A stretch of DNA of 64,000 nucleotides from Euwallacea fornicatus (lineage: Eukaryota > Arthropoda > Insecta > Coleoptera > Curculionidae): contig NC_089542.1 of the NCBI RefSeq assembly GCF_040115645.1, positions 4,278,001-4,342,000 of the forward strand. The letters run 5' to 3'. The notes under the pieces were generated by a model. It searched no databases, was not told the origin of the DNA, and was given only the letters and a program-made list of their open reading frames with translations. A program made the translations under genes and the position numbers. This document shows positions 32,801-41,600 of this stretch, one piece after another (the first letter of the stretch is position 1; every line of letters begins with the position of its first letter).

Positions 32801-35478
32801 ATGAAAGCATACATTTTCGAAAAGTTAAAAAGTAATTATTTTCCTTAAAAATTACTGTTACCAAAAATTCAACTTCAATATATCTAGCTATTATACAGGG
32901 TGTCCCGAAATGATGGTCAAATCTTTGAACAGGGTATTCTACCAGCCATTTTAGGGAGGGATCTCTTTAGAAAATTTTTCAATTTGGACTCTTCCTGTCC
33001 AAATATTGGGGTGTCAAAATGGCGGAAAATAATCGTTTTTCTTATTCCTTAAAAACGGTTATACTTGGAAATATCAATTTTGGCACACATTATCAGCTAG
33101 TGAAACGCTATTTTGTAGTGGTGTTTAGCCTTTGGCTCATGTTTCTGGAGGGCGGGAATTAGCAACCCCTAATTTTGTTTTCCTCAGAACTTTTTCCTAC
33201 AATAGCCGATTTCAACAATACTTCGTTTTTCAATACTAAACATAATTTAAAATTTTTTTTCACCCTTGTCATTTTTTCATACAACCACCAGTTTGCGTAA
33301 AAAAAAATAATATGCGTATATATATATAGTGATAATAAATAAATACCTAAATGACATAAACCATTGATATAATAGTCCGAGCGTGTCCACTACTTGAATT
33401 GTCGCTATCGAACTTCTAGCAAGAAATAACACAGAATTAAACCCGAAATGAGTTTCGAAGCTTTCCTATAAAATTCTAGAGATATTTTCTTATCATTTTA
33501 AAGAAAAAAATGTTCAGAAAAATTGTTCTACACGTATTTGCCCCCTTAATTATGATTTAATTTGCTTCAAATAAAACATTCTCAAACCATCTGAAAAACA
33601 AAAATACGTTACGGGGATCTCTAAACGCCATTTTCTTAGGCCTTTGATTCGCCAACTTTTCGCCCATTTAATTAAATCTCTATCTTTTACCGTTTCGAAG
33701 GACTCGTCCGAGGTAAGGAGGGTCTTACGTCCGAAGTAAGACCCTCCTTACCTCGGAGATATTCCATGTTGCGTAGGGCAAACCTGAATAAACACTTAAA
33801 AGCAACTAAAATCCTGAACTAAACCGAACTAATATTTTTTTTTAAAGGAAGAAAACCTCTATAAGTACTCGGCCTGTTAGTCTGGCGGTCAGGTTATAGA
33901 GGATTCACCCGTACTCGGGGGTTCTTACCCACTAGAAACCTTCCCTCTTCGCCATAGGTTGCTCTCTGAATCACTACTCAGCATTACTTCAGGAAGGAAG
34001 TAACTTGAATTAACCTTTTTTCTGTAGAAAAGGAAAAGTTTAACAGATAGTCGACTTCCTGGTCCGCCGGTCAGATTATATAGGATTCACCACTACTAGC
34101 GGAAAATTGCCCACTAAAAACCTCCTTTTTTCAACCTGAGGCCCTCCTGCAATAGCTACTAAGCATTACTTTAGGAGGAGGAGGATAGTTTAAGTTAACC
34201 TTTTTTTTTGTAGAGAAGCAAAACCTTTAGAGGTACCTAGTTTGTTGACCCGTGAGTCGGGCTATGTACGTCCCTGCTAGGGGACGTCTGCCCACTCAAA
34301 ACCTTCCCTCTTCACCCTGGATCCCTTCCGCAACTGTTACTAAGCATTACTTCAGAAGGATAATCTAAACTAATCTGGAGTTCAAACTTTATAAACCATC
34401 CCCAACGGGTTATTATTAAAATTTAAAAAAATGAACTTTTCATCACCTTAATTCCGGTGTATTTTTCCTCAACTAGTCGCGGAAGCACAGCAGGGCAGAC
34501 AAAAAGGAAACTAAATAAAGTGACTAGAGGTAAATAGCAACCAAAAAGGGTCGAAAATCCTGTATCGGAGTTATACGGAGGGTACGGAAATTCTTCGACT
34601 TCAAGAACCACTTGTGGAATGTTTCTGTCCAGTGCCTCGGCTTCCTTTTCGATGAAAGACATGTCAATTGCTGTCTGCAGAGTTAGGAAGCCATCCCAGT
34701 AGTAGTCGCTTCCTGTGACGAAAATGAATCAAGATTCAAATTTTGTCATTGACCAATCTTCATGGGCGGATGAATAGTTGCTCTTTTTAAGCGACATATT
34801 TACCTTTTCCAGGTTGGAAAGTGAATTCATCTTCGTAGAGTTTATTGGTTCTCCAATTGAAATACCTCTTATAGCGCCTGATGGTGTAATCTAGTTTCGA
34901 CGATCCTGGCTCAGAGTTGAAAACTATCGCTATAAAAGCGGTAGCTTCGGTTTTAACGTATTCTTTCAGTAATAATTCTTTACTCTTAAACGGCATGATA
35001 TCTGGAAACATCAATTTAAATTATTTTTGAGTATTTTAAATAATAAAAGTTTTCTCACTGTTGTTGATAATTTGGAGTTTCTCTTGTAGTCTGTGGACAA
35101 TATCTGAAAAGTATTCTTCATCGGGAGTGTAGTAGAATATGGTTTCCTCCAAATTGATTCCATGGTAATTGTAGTCTACAAGGTACTTATCGTTGTATGT
35201 CGCGTTAGTAGTTTCGTGTTTGCTCACTTCGGTTATCTGACTTCTTGCGTAAGCAACCAAGATAAAAAAGAACACCGGAGTAATAATTTCGACAATGAAC
35301 TCGAACCAGTGACTCTTTCTTATCCACCAGTTTTTCCATAAGACAGCCCATAGGGAATGCTGATAACAAATAAAAACTCGTCAAAATTAGCAAACTTTGA
35401 TTTGTGAGAGAATTTTATACATTAAAGTTATAAATAACGGAAATAATTTCAATGGTGTTTATTTTTGTTACTTACCAT
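17839..35478 (-). CDS. ABC transporter subfamily A, full-length (20 coding exons)
   Basis: Full transporter of the ABCA family (membrane lipid or amphipath export; substrate unknown), layout TMD1-NBD1-TMD2-NBD2. My exons: 35476-35478, 35059-35359, 34804-35001, 34447-34712, 32503-32743, 31994-32245, 30129-30319, 29854-30070, 29640-29791, 28555-28710, 28289-28499, 26953-27193, 26744-26897, 26463-26691, 24204-24716, 23374-24149, 23106-23244, 22808-23051, 18120-18300, 17839-18021. They sum to 4848 nt, 1615 residues plus TAG; all have GT/AG ends and compatible phases. The start ATG stands alone in its exon directly before GTAAGT, and the protein then begins HSLWAVLWKNWW. The first external loop is short compared with vertebrate ABCA proteins. 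Exon 7 has the family motif GVQWSNW. The second TMD begins near residue 820 and includes a large loop with SIHPLENIHS, then several helices. No stop or frameshift is seen. Introns total about 13 kb and hold many transposons. Weak points: the 30129 donor (GTACGA), the 32245 acceptor, and any 5' noncoding exon. Confidence 0.9.
18762..20128 (+). pseudogene. Reverse transcriptase (Jockey-like), truncated and frameshifted
   Basis: RNA-dependent DNA polymerase fragment. The first frame runs to the stop at 19587-19589. It carries KAPGPDGI, LIPKPGKDPSLPSSYRPISL, the GFRPGHNT block, LLDMERAFDTVWH, SGVPQGAVMSPLLYSLYISD and the catalytic LYADDTAI. Around 19570-19585 a frameshift moves the coding into the frame that continues to 20128, with TAKYLGVVLDERLTFGDH, LIRPTMLYAAPLWC and the C-terminal RRELQKFQNRILRG block. 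The endonuclease and ORF1 are missing because of 5' truncation. An ATG-initiated frame beginning at 18681 reaches into the host sequence, so its first residues are not part of the enzyme. Confidence 0.9.
18762..20730 (+). mobile_element. 5'-truncated Jockey-like non-LTR retrotransposon
   Basis: A 1969-bp insertion in the last large ABCA intron, on the opposite strand. It is bounded by a 14-bp target-site duplication, TTGGTTGGGCCTGC, at 18748-18761 and 20731-20744. The 5' end starts inside the reverse transcriptase (KAPGPDGI). A 3' UTR follows the second frame stop and the copy ends TAAATAAAGTTGTTTTGAGT plus TGAG. The base composition is visibly richer in G+C than the surrounding intron, as expected for a recent arrival. 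The clear duplication and long open frames indicate a young insertion. Confidence 0.92.
21215..21840. mobile_element. Small fold-back / MITE-like element
   Basis: Inverted arms of about 140 bp (21215-21358 and about 21690-21840) share, in inverted order, AATAGCAAATTTAATT / AACAGCAAATTTTGTT, AAAACTTTAGAATTTTTGAT / AAAACTTCATTATTTTTGAT and CCAAACCAAATTTAAAGG / CCAAACCAAGTCTAAAGG. The centre of about 330 bp has no coding sequence. It lies in the same ABCA intron as the Jockey-like insertion. Confidence 0.65.
21924..22546 (+). mobile_element. DD41D-type element reduced to ends and transposase C terminus
   Basis: 623 bp flanked by TA (21922-21923, 22547-22548). Terminal inverted repeats of about 130 bp start CAGGGTGAGTCGGGAGGATC. 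Between them, 22062-22359 encodes the C-terminal part of a transposase: FPGRWIGRGGPISWPPRSPD, LTPLDYCLRGWFKTEVY with the last catalytic Asp, and an end with KCLEVNGNIFEHLL. The reading frame is open in this part. Everything N-terminal of the second catalytic Asp is missing. It lies about 260 bp from ABCA exon 18. Confidence 0.88.
22808..24149 (-). other. Last TMD2 helices and NBD2 of the ABCA transporter (exons 16-18)
   Basis: Exon 16 encodes the end of TMD2, with a Cys-rich loop (SNNPPACCNEKTPECD), then the start of NBD2 with Walker A GVNGAGKST at residues 1332-1340. Exon 17 has the Q-loop Gln in GYCPQNNAL (1377). Exon 18 has the NBD2-type signature YSGGNKRKLS (from 1426), Walker B FNLLDEP (Glu 1451), the D-loop NGVDP and the switch His in LASHSMDECEALC (1484). 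All motifs are intact. Introns here are 54 bp (23052-23105) and 129 bp (23245-23373); the latter is stop-free and in frame. The next intron (18301-22807, 4.5 kb) is full of transposons. Confidence 0.92.
25198..25570 (+). pseudogene. Transposase C-terminal fragment in ABCA intron
   Basis: The stretch starts with an element-like end, CAGGATGTTTCAGAGTTAAC (25199). At 25381-25570 the plus strand reads MWFQHDGAPTPF (second catalytic Asp), a stop, then WPARSPDFNLSDYYF (last Asp) and NLKSEVYKRYTQER. It is a worn DD41D-type transposase piece with at least one stop and altered residues. It lies in the ABCA intron 24717-26462. No matching right end was assigned. Confidence 0.7.
25571..26462. other. ABCA intron remainder
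   Basis: AT-rich intron sequence between the transposase fragment and exon 14. No gene or complete element recognised. Confidence 0.4.
27395..28265 (+). pseudogene. mariner (DD34D) transposase pseudogene
   Basis: Decayed mariner in the ABCA intron 27194-28288, on the opposite strand. Recognisable blocks in order: FKRGRANCQDELCGDRPNDT and TTPDIVVKIYKTVL (about 27467-27575), REHLAKFSSNKAEFLRR, then VIMDETLVHYFT with the first catalytic Asp, LKQW, and near 28005-28050 the last block HSPDLAPSDYFLF. Several stops and frame changes separate them. The right end runs to about 28270, only some 15 bp from the donor site of ABCA exon 11. Confidence 0.85.
28289..30070 (-). other. NBD1 of the ABCA transporter (exons 8-11)
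   Basis: First ATP-binding cassette. In the predicted protein Walker A is GHNGAGKST at residues 542-550, at the end of exon 8. The Q-loop Gln is in VCPQHN (588) in exon 9. The ABC signature LSGGMQRK starts at 640 in exon 10. Walker B ILILDEP (660-666, catalytic Glu 665) opens exon 11, with the D-loop SSGMDP just after it and the switch His in TTHFMEE (696). All residues needed for ATP hydrolysis are present. Exons 10 and 11 are parted by a 55-bp intron between the signature and Walker B. The intron after exon 9 (28711-29639) contains a transposase fragment. Confidence 0.92.
29340..29513 (-). pseudogene. Transposase C-terminal fragment in ABCA intron
   Basis: On the minus strand, about 29490 down to 29340 reads NRILDAFETGRNTPGVFERL followed by RRADECVRVEDHF and a stop: the C-terminal helical tail common to DD41D-type transposases. 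CACCCTGTA at about 29508-29516 looks like the terminal repeat of the element, so only the tail beside one end is left. It lies in ABCA intron 28711-29639. Confidence 0.65.
30369..30802. mobile_element. MITE in ABCA intron
   Basis: About 430 bp with inverted ends of roughly 85 bp: left AGGGGTGATTTTGAGAC, right (inverted) CTTTGAGTGATTCTAAG. Inner motifs pair too, such as AAGATACAAGGTGTCGAAA against AAAATACAGAGTGTCAAA. No coding capacity. Lies in intron 30320-31993. Confidence 0.65.
31290..31720. mobile_element. MITE in ABCA intron, related to 35925-36110
   Basis: Imperfect inverted arms around AAAATCTATCGATT: the left arm has ATTCAAAATCTATCGATTAG, the right arm has AATCGATAGATTTTGAA. A related half-copy at 35945-36080 has ATTTAAAATCTATCGATTCAC followed by the same order of motifs. 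No coding sequence. Confidence 0.6.
32892..33240. repeat. partial MITE-type sequence in ABCA intron
   Basis: Starts at a CAGGGTGTCCCGAAATGATG end preceded by TA. Repeat-like sequence without coding capacity follows (AAAATGGCGGAAAATAAT and similar). No matching inverted right end was found, so it is a half-element. Lies in intron 32744-34446. Confidence 0.5.
33708..33756. repeat. Perfect hairpin, 21-bp stem, 7-nt loop
   Basis: The arms 33708-33728 and 33736-33756 are exact reverse complements over 21 bp, starting CCGAGGTAAGGAGGGTC; the loop is GTCCGAA. The stem is much richer in G+C than the intron around it. It sits about 90 bp before the tandem repeat in the same ABCA intron. Function unknown. 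Confidence 0.9.
33844..34379. repeat. Three diverged tandem copies of a 175-187 bp unit
   Basis: Units are about 33844-34021, 34022-34208 and 34209-34379. Each has GTAGA(A/G)AA(G)..AAA..CCT-like starts, then GG(T/A)CAG or GTCGGGCTA, then a conserved block CCCACTA(G/A)AAACCT(T/C)CC, TACTAAGCATTACTT(C/T)AG, and ends AACTTGAATTAACC or related. A partial fourth copy may precede at 33790-33843. Read on the minus strand the conserved block is GGTTTTTAGTGGG, similar to the LINE-like piece at 15270. Confidence 0.8.
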
Positions 35479-36700
35479 TTTGCCTTAAAGAATACGTTGT
35501 AATGTGTGTTTAACTCATGGATGAGGAAGGAGGAGGAACCTCTTAAAAGAAGGCTCGTGTAGTGGTTCGTTTTAAAGGTCTTGAATCATTCTTCGTAGCA
35601 GGCTGTAATAAAAATGATTTTGAGTATTCGTTTTTGCAAAAAATTAAAATTTTATTTGTATTTGCGTTGCGTGTGTAATGAATAAAATTAGGTGACAGAA
35701 AATAGTAATAACTTTTTATTGAAACCGGTAACATTTAGAAGCGGTAAATTGAAAAGTTACGAATAAAATATTTTTTTTTGCAAGTGAATTTAATGATGAC
35801 AAATAAAATATTTATATAAAATTGAACCCCCCCCAATTTCATCCTTATCCGTTTCACAGCAACCTGATCAAAAATTTTAAATGGCACAAGGGTTCCTGTG
35901 ACGCCTCATATTTAAGATCTTTCAAAACCAAATTCCAAGGTATAATGCAATTTAAAATCTATCGATTCACTTTTGAAAAAAAAACGTTGTATATTTCGTA
36001 AACGATGCAATAGAAACTCTATTAAATACTAAATAAACAATAAAAACACTTGTTTGGTATGAAATCGGGTTGATTTTGTTTTTGTGCCCGCAGTCTTTTC
36101 GAGTACTGTCAAAAATAGCCGAAAAAAATGAAAAATTGAAGATTTCGTTAAATATCTTTTTAGCTTCAAATAGCTCAAAACCACAACCGTCCTTTCTTCA
36201 TTTTTTCTACGATAAATCATGACGTTTTCAGATTTACCATCCGACGTTTTGTCTTTCGGCTACCATCATCAATTTTATTTTTTCTTGTGGGCGGCACATT
36301 GGATTTTTTGCCAGAAAAAATAGTGATTTTCTGTGGCTTGCGATGAATAGTGACTCATTTGGAGCAATATTACGCCCGAGTCTTGAATACAGTTCTCCAA
36401 CGGTTGTCATGGAATTTTCATTGTTTACATAAAAACTATCTATTGCCTGGATGCTTCACATAGGTGGCAATATATCACTTGAAGCACTTATTGTGTCACG
36501 TGAATGCTTTATGATGGGAAAAACCATAAATTTAAGAAATTAAAACGATTATAATTTAGATAAGAGAAAATCCTTTTTTTTAAGTTTTAAAATCTAATTT
36601 TCTTAGAATCATTTGTTGTTTAAGCACATAAATTAGTAATTTGGCCGATAAACCTGAACTTTACTTAGGAAATTATTCATTATCCTTGCACGGTTCACGT
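35479..36700. other. upstream of ABCA gene: promoter side plus repeats
   Basis: Immediately 5' of the isolated start-codon exon. It should contain the 5' UTR and promoter of the ABCA gene, but no clear TATA or initiator could be defended. It also holds the half-copy of the 31290 MITE (35925-36110) and the repeat shared with 5130-5300 (36215-36330). Confidence 0.45.
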
Positions 36701-36703
36701 TAT

Positions 36704-37222
36704 ATACAGGGTGTCAAAGTGAAAACAAAAAAAAGCAAAAAAATTAATTTCTTGGTTGGTAATGCTGCTATCTACACAAAATGTCGTATCGGGCGGTTTT
36801 TGGGGATAAGAAATCAGAATCCGTTTACATTTTCGATGCACAATGTAGAGGGCGTTGTCAGCGCTCGATGAACCCTCTTTAAAAGGGCATAACTTTTTCA
36901 TCACCCGGTATAAAATTTATTTATGACTAAACTTGTGTTTTCCTACATTTTTTAAGGAAAAAAGGTCTCTTGTTAAAAATCTTTACGAGGCTTCCTTCTT
37001 GAGATATTTGAAGCTTAAAGTTCGCTGCATGTCTTGAACAATAATTTTAATGTACTACATTTCTATTCTTACAGTTGGATCGAAAAAAATCAAAACTTAC
37101 TTTGACGTCCTGTATTTCGAAAAACGTCTACTTTTGGACTTAGGTAAATTGGGTTAAATCGTCATGTTTTGACCTCAGAAATCTTTGGTAGAATTTTGTA
37201 CAGACCTTTTAGAGACACCCTG
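36704..37222. mobile_element. Family M MITE, copy B (left end missing)
   Basis: Interior begins CAGGGTGTCAAAGTGAAAAC and is almost identical to copy C (48975-49340). The right end is the complete outer repeat, inverted, ending GAGACACCCTG plus TA. The outer left 110 bp present in copies A and C are absent. Confidence 0.8.
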
Positions 37223-37312
37223 TATATAAAAGGGAATTACATTTTTATCTGAATGAGCCTAATCTTTTGTCTCATTTTGTTATTATCAGTAGTAAATGCG
37301 TGCTTAATATGC

Positions 37313-38753
37313 CAGTGACAGTCAAAAATAGAAAAACACTTATATTTGTCGAATTTATTTTGAAACAATTAAAATAAACAAAATCAAAGATATATTTTGG
37401 AACACTTAAGGCCTAAAATAAAGCAATTTCATAGAAAAAAATTAACAACACTCTTAACACATTTTTTTATATGGAAAAAATTTTTTATGGGCAAGCAAAA
37501 GTAGAGAAACATTTGTTTATTGTACATATGTATACCGGCAACACTGCATCACTGAAAATATTTTACGTCGATAGAGCAAGTTCATTTATCTACTTATGCA
37601 AATTTTTAGAAAGATCGCGATATCAGTCTTCCAGAAACGTCTAACCTACCATCGACCGGGAATCGCCCGGTATACAAATACAATCATTTCCAATATGTCT
37701 CGAGGAAAACCTGTGTGTTTGGATGTGAAAAAATTAATTATTTCCATATATAAATCAGGTATGAAGCGATAGCATATTGGGTGCGAATTAAGTCTAAATC
37801 AATGTGTTATATAAAAAATTATCCGTTGCTTTAATTTACAGGAAACGATAACGGCCCTTCCCAAATCTGGCCGAACTCCTAAAACCCCAAAAAGTAACGA
37901 TCGAAGAATAGTAGGAACCTCCAGACAAGATCCGAAGAAAACAATGGTAGATATCTGCAGTGAAAATGGGCAGCTAGGAATACCATCTAGTACTGCGCGA
38001 CGTCGACTTGAAGAAAATGATCTTTATGGAAGAAGGGCCGCAAAAAAACCCTTCATTTAGGCGAAAAATAGAGCGGCCCTTTTAGAATTCGGAAGAGAAC
38101 ACTTAAATTGGACGAATGAGAAGTGGAAAACGGTACTATTTTCGGATGAGAGTAAATTTAATTTATTCTAATCTAATGATATTCAGTACATACGACGTCC
38201 TGTTAACGAAAGGTATAGTCCCAAGTTCACAAAAGGCACAGCTAAATTTGGTGGTGGCGGATTGATGGTTTGGGGGTCCGTTTCTGGATTTCGTATAGGA
38301 CCAGTTGGAAGAATAGATGGAATAATGGATCGATACAGGTATTTAGAAATAATAAGACATGTTATGTTGCCATATGGGAAAGATAACGTACCTCTTAAGT
38401 GGATTTTTCGACATGAGATTGATACAAAGCATACCGCCAAAATTATTAAAGAGTTTTTTGCCACCAATAATGTCAGTGTAATGAAATGGCCTCCTCGAAG
38501 TCAGGAACTCAACCTCATTGACAATCTCTGAGACAGGATCATCCAGATAAATTTACAAACAAGGTAGAACTATTCAGTGCGCTAGAAGATGCCTGAAACT
38601 CGATTGAGCAGATAACAATTAATAAATTATTAGATTCCATGAAAAGGAGATGTAGTGCAGTTTTACTAAATAAGGGTTATGCAACAAAATATTGATAAAA
38701 TACATTTAATTTTTGAATTAAAAAGTTTGTTTCTCTGCTTTTGGCTACTACTG
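37313..38753 (+). mobile_element. Tc1-like element (about 1.44 kb)
   Basis: The left end CAGTGACAGTCAAAAATAG and the right end, inverted CAGTAGTAGCCAAAAGCAG, form imperfect terminal repeats. A second copy of the subterminal motif (CAAAAGTAGAGAAACA) lies at about 37497, so the element may have the paired IR/DR arrangement of some Tc1 lineages. The right repeat carries CAAAAGCAGAGAAACA. It contains one transposase pseudogene. Confidence 0.75.
37695..38640 (+). pseudogene. Tc1-like transposase pseudogene (DD34E)
   Basis: Begins MSRGKPVCLDVKKLIISIYK. A damaged stretch follows, then KSGRTPKTPKSNDRRIVGTS (second helix-turn-helix region), ENDLYGRRAAKKPF, WKTVLFSDESKFNLF with the first catalytic Asp, GGGGLMVWGSVSGFRIGPVG, the second Asp region (FRHEIDTKHTAKI, where the usual Gln-Asp is altered) and SQELNLIDN instead of the usual SPDLNPIE, so the final Glu is lost. 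Several stops (near 37770, 38058, 38169) confirm it is dead. Confidence 0.88.
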
Positions 38754-39590
38754 AATACTTACATTTGACTTTTGATTTCGTACGTCCAAGATATTTACAG
38801 ATCTTGATGAAATGACGTGCTGTACCAAAACTTTTGTGAGTAATTGTATATATCAATAATTCACGTACGTGTATTAACAAAGGGGGGGAGCGTCATACTA
38901 TCAATTGTTTTTAGAGCTTCAACCATCGAATTTGTTTAATGATGTTAATGACGTACCACGCTAGCATAAAAAACATGTACAACAAAGATTATTTAAATGA
39001 AACCATTTTTGTGTCTTTTTTTCTATGTCGCAATTTCCATTGTTCTCAATTAAGTTGGGTATAATTTCTAATAAAACATAAAAATATTCTCGTTACAGCA
39101 GATCAAAATCAATAAATACCGAATTAATTAGGTAGAATTGCTGTAGTCATAAGTATTTAAAAAAAAGCTACCTATAAATACATACCTAATAAACACAAAT
39201 ATTGTACAAAATGTCAGTGAAGTATCGATTTTTCTTTATATACATATTAGATAACGAAGAGATAATTTACTGATAAATTACATTTTATGATACCATTCTT
39301 TATGAATTGATCAACAACAATCGATTTGGCGTTGAATTGATCATAATGTCAATGTAAATCCTAAATACATCGATGAAAAAATGGATATTTCTCAATACTA
39401 CCATACGTTCCAACCATCCCCGGCATATGTCGGTCGACAAACGAAAGTAAGTTCCGGTGAATGTCGGACGACAGGTCTGAATAGGATTATCTCGTCGTCC
39501 AGTAATCATTCTACTACGTAACTAGCCAAAACTAACCTGAAATGGGCCTAATAAACATAAAATTAATTTAAACGTTAATAAAAATGAACT
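38754..39590. other. AT-rich intergenic sequence, no gene seen
   Basis: No exon, RNA gene or element recognised. Confidence 0.4.
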
Positions 39591-40075
39591 GACCTTCCTT
39601 TTTTTTGGTTCAGGAGGTGAAAATCTTCCAAAGACACCGGGCTGAGGATCTCTGTTGGCCGAATTGTATTAGCCAAATGGTGTGGGGTTTGAGTTTTGGC
39701 CCTCCGATCCATTAAAATCGCCCTCTCTCTTCCCCATGGCACGAGAAAGTCGTCTTTCGGCATTCTGTCCAAGCGCTTCAGCCACCCACACTATCTGTCT
39801 CGGTTCGCAGCTCTCCTCCCAACAATCTCACTCTCACCCTTAGATCTCATTAACTTGCCAATCACGTCCCAAAGTCCTTCCTTTGCTCCTCACCCTCGAC
39901 TAACTCTCGCCCACTCGCCCTCTCGCGCAAAATCTCTCTCTCTCTCTCTGATCTCTGTGCGTTTGACCTCCCACTCCGAACACTCCCACAGCGTGTAATT
40001 CGAGGTGGCCACGAAGTCGTTTTAGGGAAACAATATTTTTAATTTCTCCAGTGGCGTCCCCATTGATGTTACCCT
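39591..40075. repeat. Composition island, possible LTR remnant
   Basis: A C/T-rich and CpG-containing island of about 430 bp with a (TC)n run near 39940-39950, quite unlike its flanks. After it comes TGTAATTCGAGGTGGCCACG, and at 40053 TGGCGTCCCC, which looks like the TGGCG(N)CC start of a retrotransposon primer-binding site next to an LTR. No gag or pol follows, so at most it is a solo LTR with a short leader. Open frames on both strands here reflect composition. Low confidence. Confidence 0.3.
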
Positions 40076-40599
40076 AAACATTTTAAATGAAAAATATGAT
40101 ACTTCACTGAGGAAAAAAAATCTGAATGATTCATATTTCTGTTCAAAGGAGGTCTTTTAAATATTGTTTAGCACGTTAATTATTTTCGGAGGTATTCACA
40201 CATATTCATTCAAACTACATTTTTTACTATAGTACGGGACTAATGTAAGTTAATCTCTTCGTCGAAGGGACCTTCGATTTTGAACAGGTGGAAAGTACTT
40301 ACTCCTCCTCAAAATTCATTTTCTTCTCAGCTGAAGTGAACTTTGCTACCGTGTATGTATAACCTTGTATTTCCTTAATCCCCTTTTATACGAACCACCC
40401 TGTGGCACACTTAAGGCCTGATTCAGAGCATATCGTAGACTATGCTCAACATACACTTTAGCCCATTTGATCCCTTCCATAAAGAATCCATAGCTGCCAA
40501 ACTAATTGCCTTTATGATAACAATATAGTTCTTATTGAGATGACTCAAGTGAGCTAAGCTTTTTAACGCCAATTGGCGCTACTCGGTGGCGCGACGAAG

Positions 40600-40862
40600 T
40601 TGTTAACAGCGACCAGACGACCCATTAAGTGGCTAGCCCGCAGCCCAGATTTAATGTCGCTTAACTTATCTTTATGGGTCTATCTGAAGGATTCTATGTA
40701 TTTTTTGCAAGCTCAAAACTTATAAGGTTTAAAGATAACGGTAAGAACAGCTGTGCACACATTACCCCTGCTATGGTTAACGCCGATTGTTCAGGGAAAT
40801 TTAATGGAAGAATGGAGAAACGTCTCATTCGTATCGAAAAACATTTCGAACCATATTTGTAA
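40600..40862 (+). pseudogene. Transposase C-terminal fragment
   Basis: Plus-strand remains of a DD41D-type transposase: WLARSPDLMSLNLSLWVYLK at about 40631-40690, then in another frame MEKRLIRIEKHFEPYL ending at the stop 40860-40862. The last catalytic Asp position in the SPDL block is altered to Asn. It abuts the left end of the Tc1 piece at 40867. Confidence 0.65.
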
Positions 40863-40866
40863 ATAC

Positions 40867-41600
40867 AGTGGTGGAAAAAAGTATGGAAACTTTTGAATTT
40901 TGCATTTAAATTAGACATTAAGGAATATAGGCAAGAACCATTACTTGAAATATAAACTAAATATATTGCTCATTTATTTAAACAATAAAATTAAAATTTT
41001 CATTCGCAAGTACGCCCTGTAGAAAATAAATTCAAAATTTACATGGAAAAAAGTATGGAAACTTTTACGTTTTAAGACCACGTTTACAACAAAAAAATTA
41101 TTAATATTTTGTAGAGTAACCATTAGCATCTAGAACTGCTTGGCATCGTTTGGGCATAGAATCTATAAATTTTTAAAGCGTCTCGTTTGGTATTTTAGAC
41201 CATTCCAATTTAATTATTTCGAAGAGTTCTTTCAAATTTTTAATATTTGAATGGGTTCGAATCCGTCGATCCAAAATATTCCACAAATGTTCAATTGGGT
41301 TCAGATCTGGAGACTGAGATGGCCATTCAAATTTGGTAATATTTTTCTGTAAAAACCATTCTTTTACTATCTTTGCAAAATGCTTGGGATCATTGTCCTG
41401 CTGAAAAACCCATCTAATCGGCATTTCTTCTTCTGCAAACGGTAACAGTTTGTTCTCTAGAATGTCTTTATATTGAAATCGATCCATAAGCCCTTCAATT
41501 AGAACGATCGGCCCAATTCCAGATCTCGAAAATACACACAAGATATACCCGTAACTTATTTTTGTGGCACCCCGTACACAAAAATCCATACACTTCATAC
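40867..41600 (-). mobile_element. Tc1-like element, 3' half with IR/DR ends
   Basis: Preceded by TA at 40865-40866 and starting CAGTGGTGGAAAAAAGTATGG. An inner direct repeat, GGAAAAAAGTATGGAAACTTT, recurs at about 41046, giving the IR/DR structure of many Tc1 elements. The transposase reads away from this end on the minus strand. The opposite terminus and the N-terminal coding part are missing beyond about 41600. Confidence 0.8.
41173..41598 (-). pseudogene. Tc1-like transposase, C-terminal half (DD34E)
   Basis: Uninterrupted minus-strand frame of about 140 codons. It has GIGPIVLIEGLMDRFQYKDI, the second catalytic Asp in RWVFQQDNDPKH, and WPSQSPDLNPIEHLWNILDR with the catalytic Glu exactly 34 residues later (DD34E). 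The C-terminal end is ELFEIIKLEWSKIPNETL, and the frame lacks the first Asp and the DNA-binding domain. This is the best-preserved Tc1 catalytic segment in the window. Confidence 0.88.

Noticed and set aside
39696..39998. 100-codon plus-strand frame rich in Ser, Leu and His
   Set aside because: A product of the C/T-rich composition island, with no domain and overlapping frames on the other strand.
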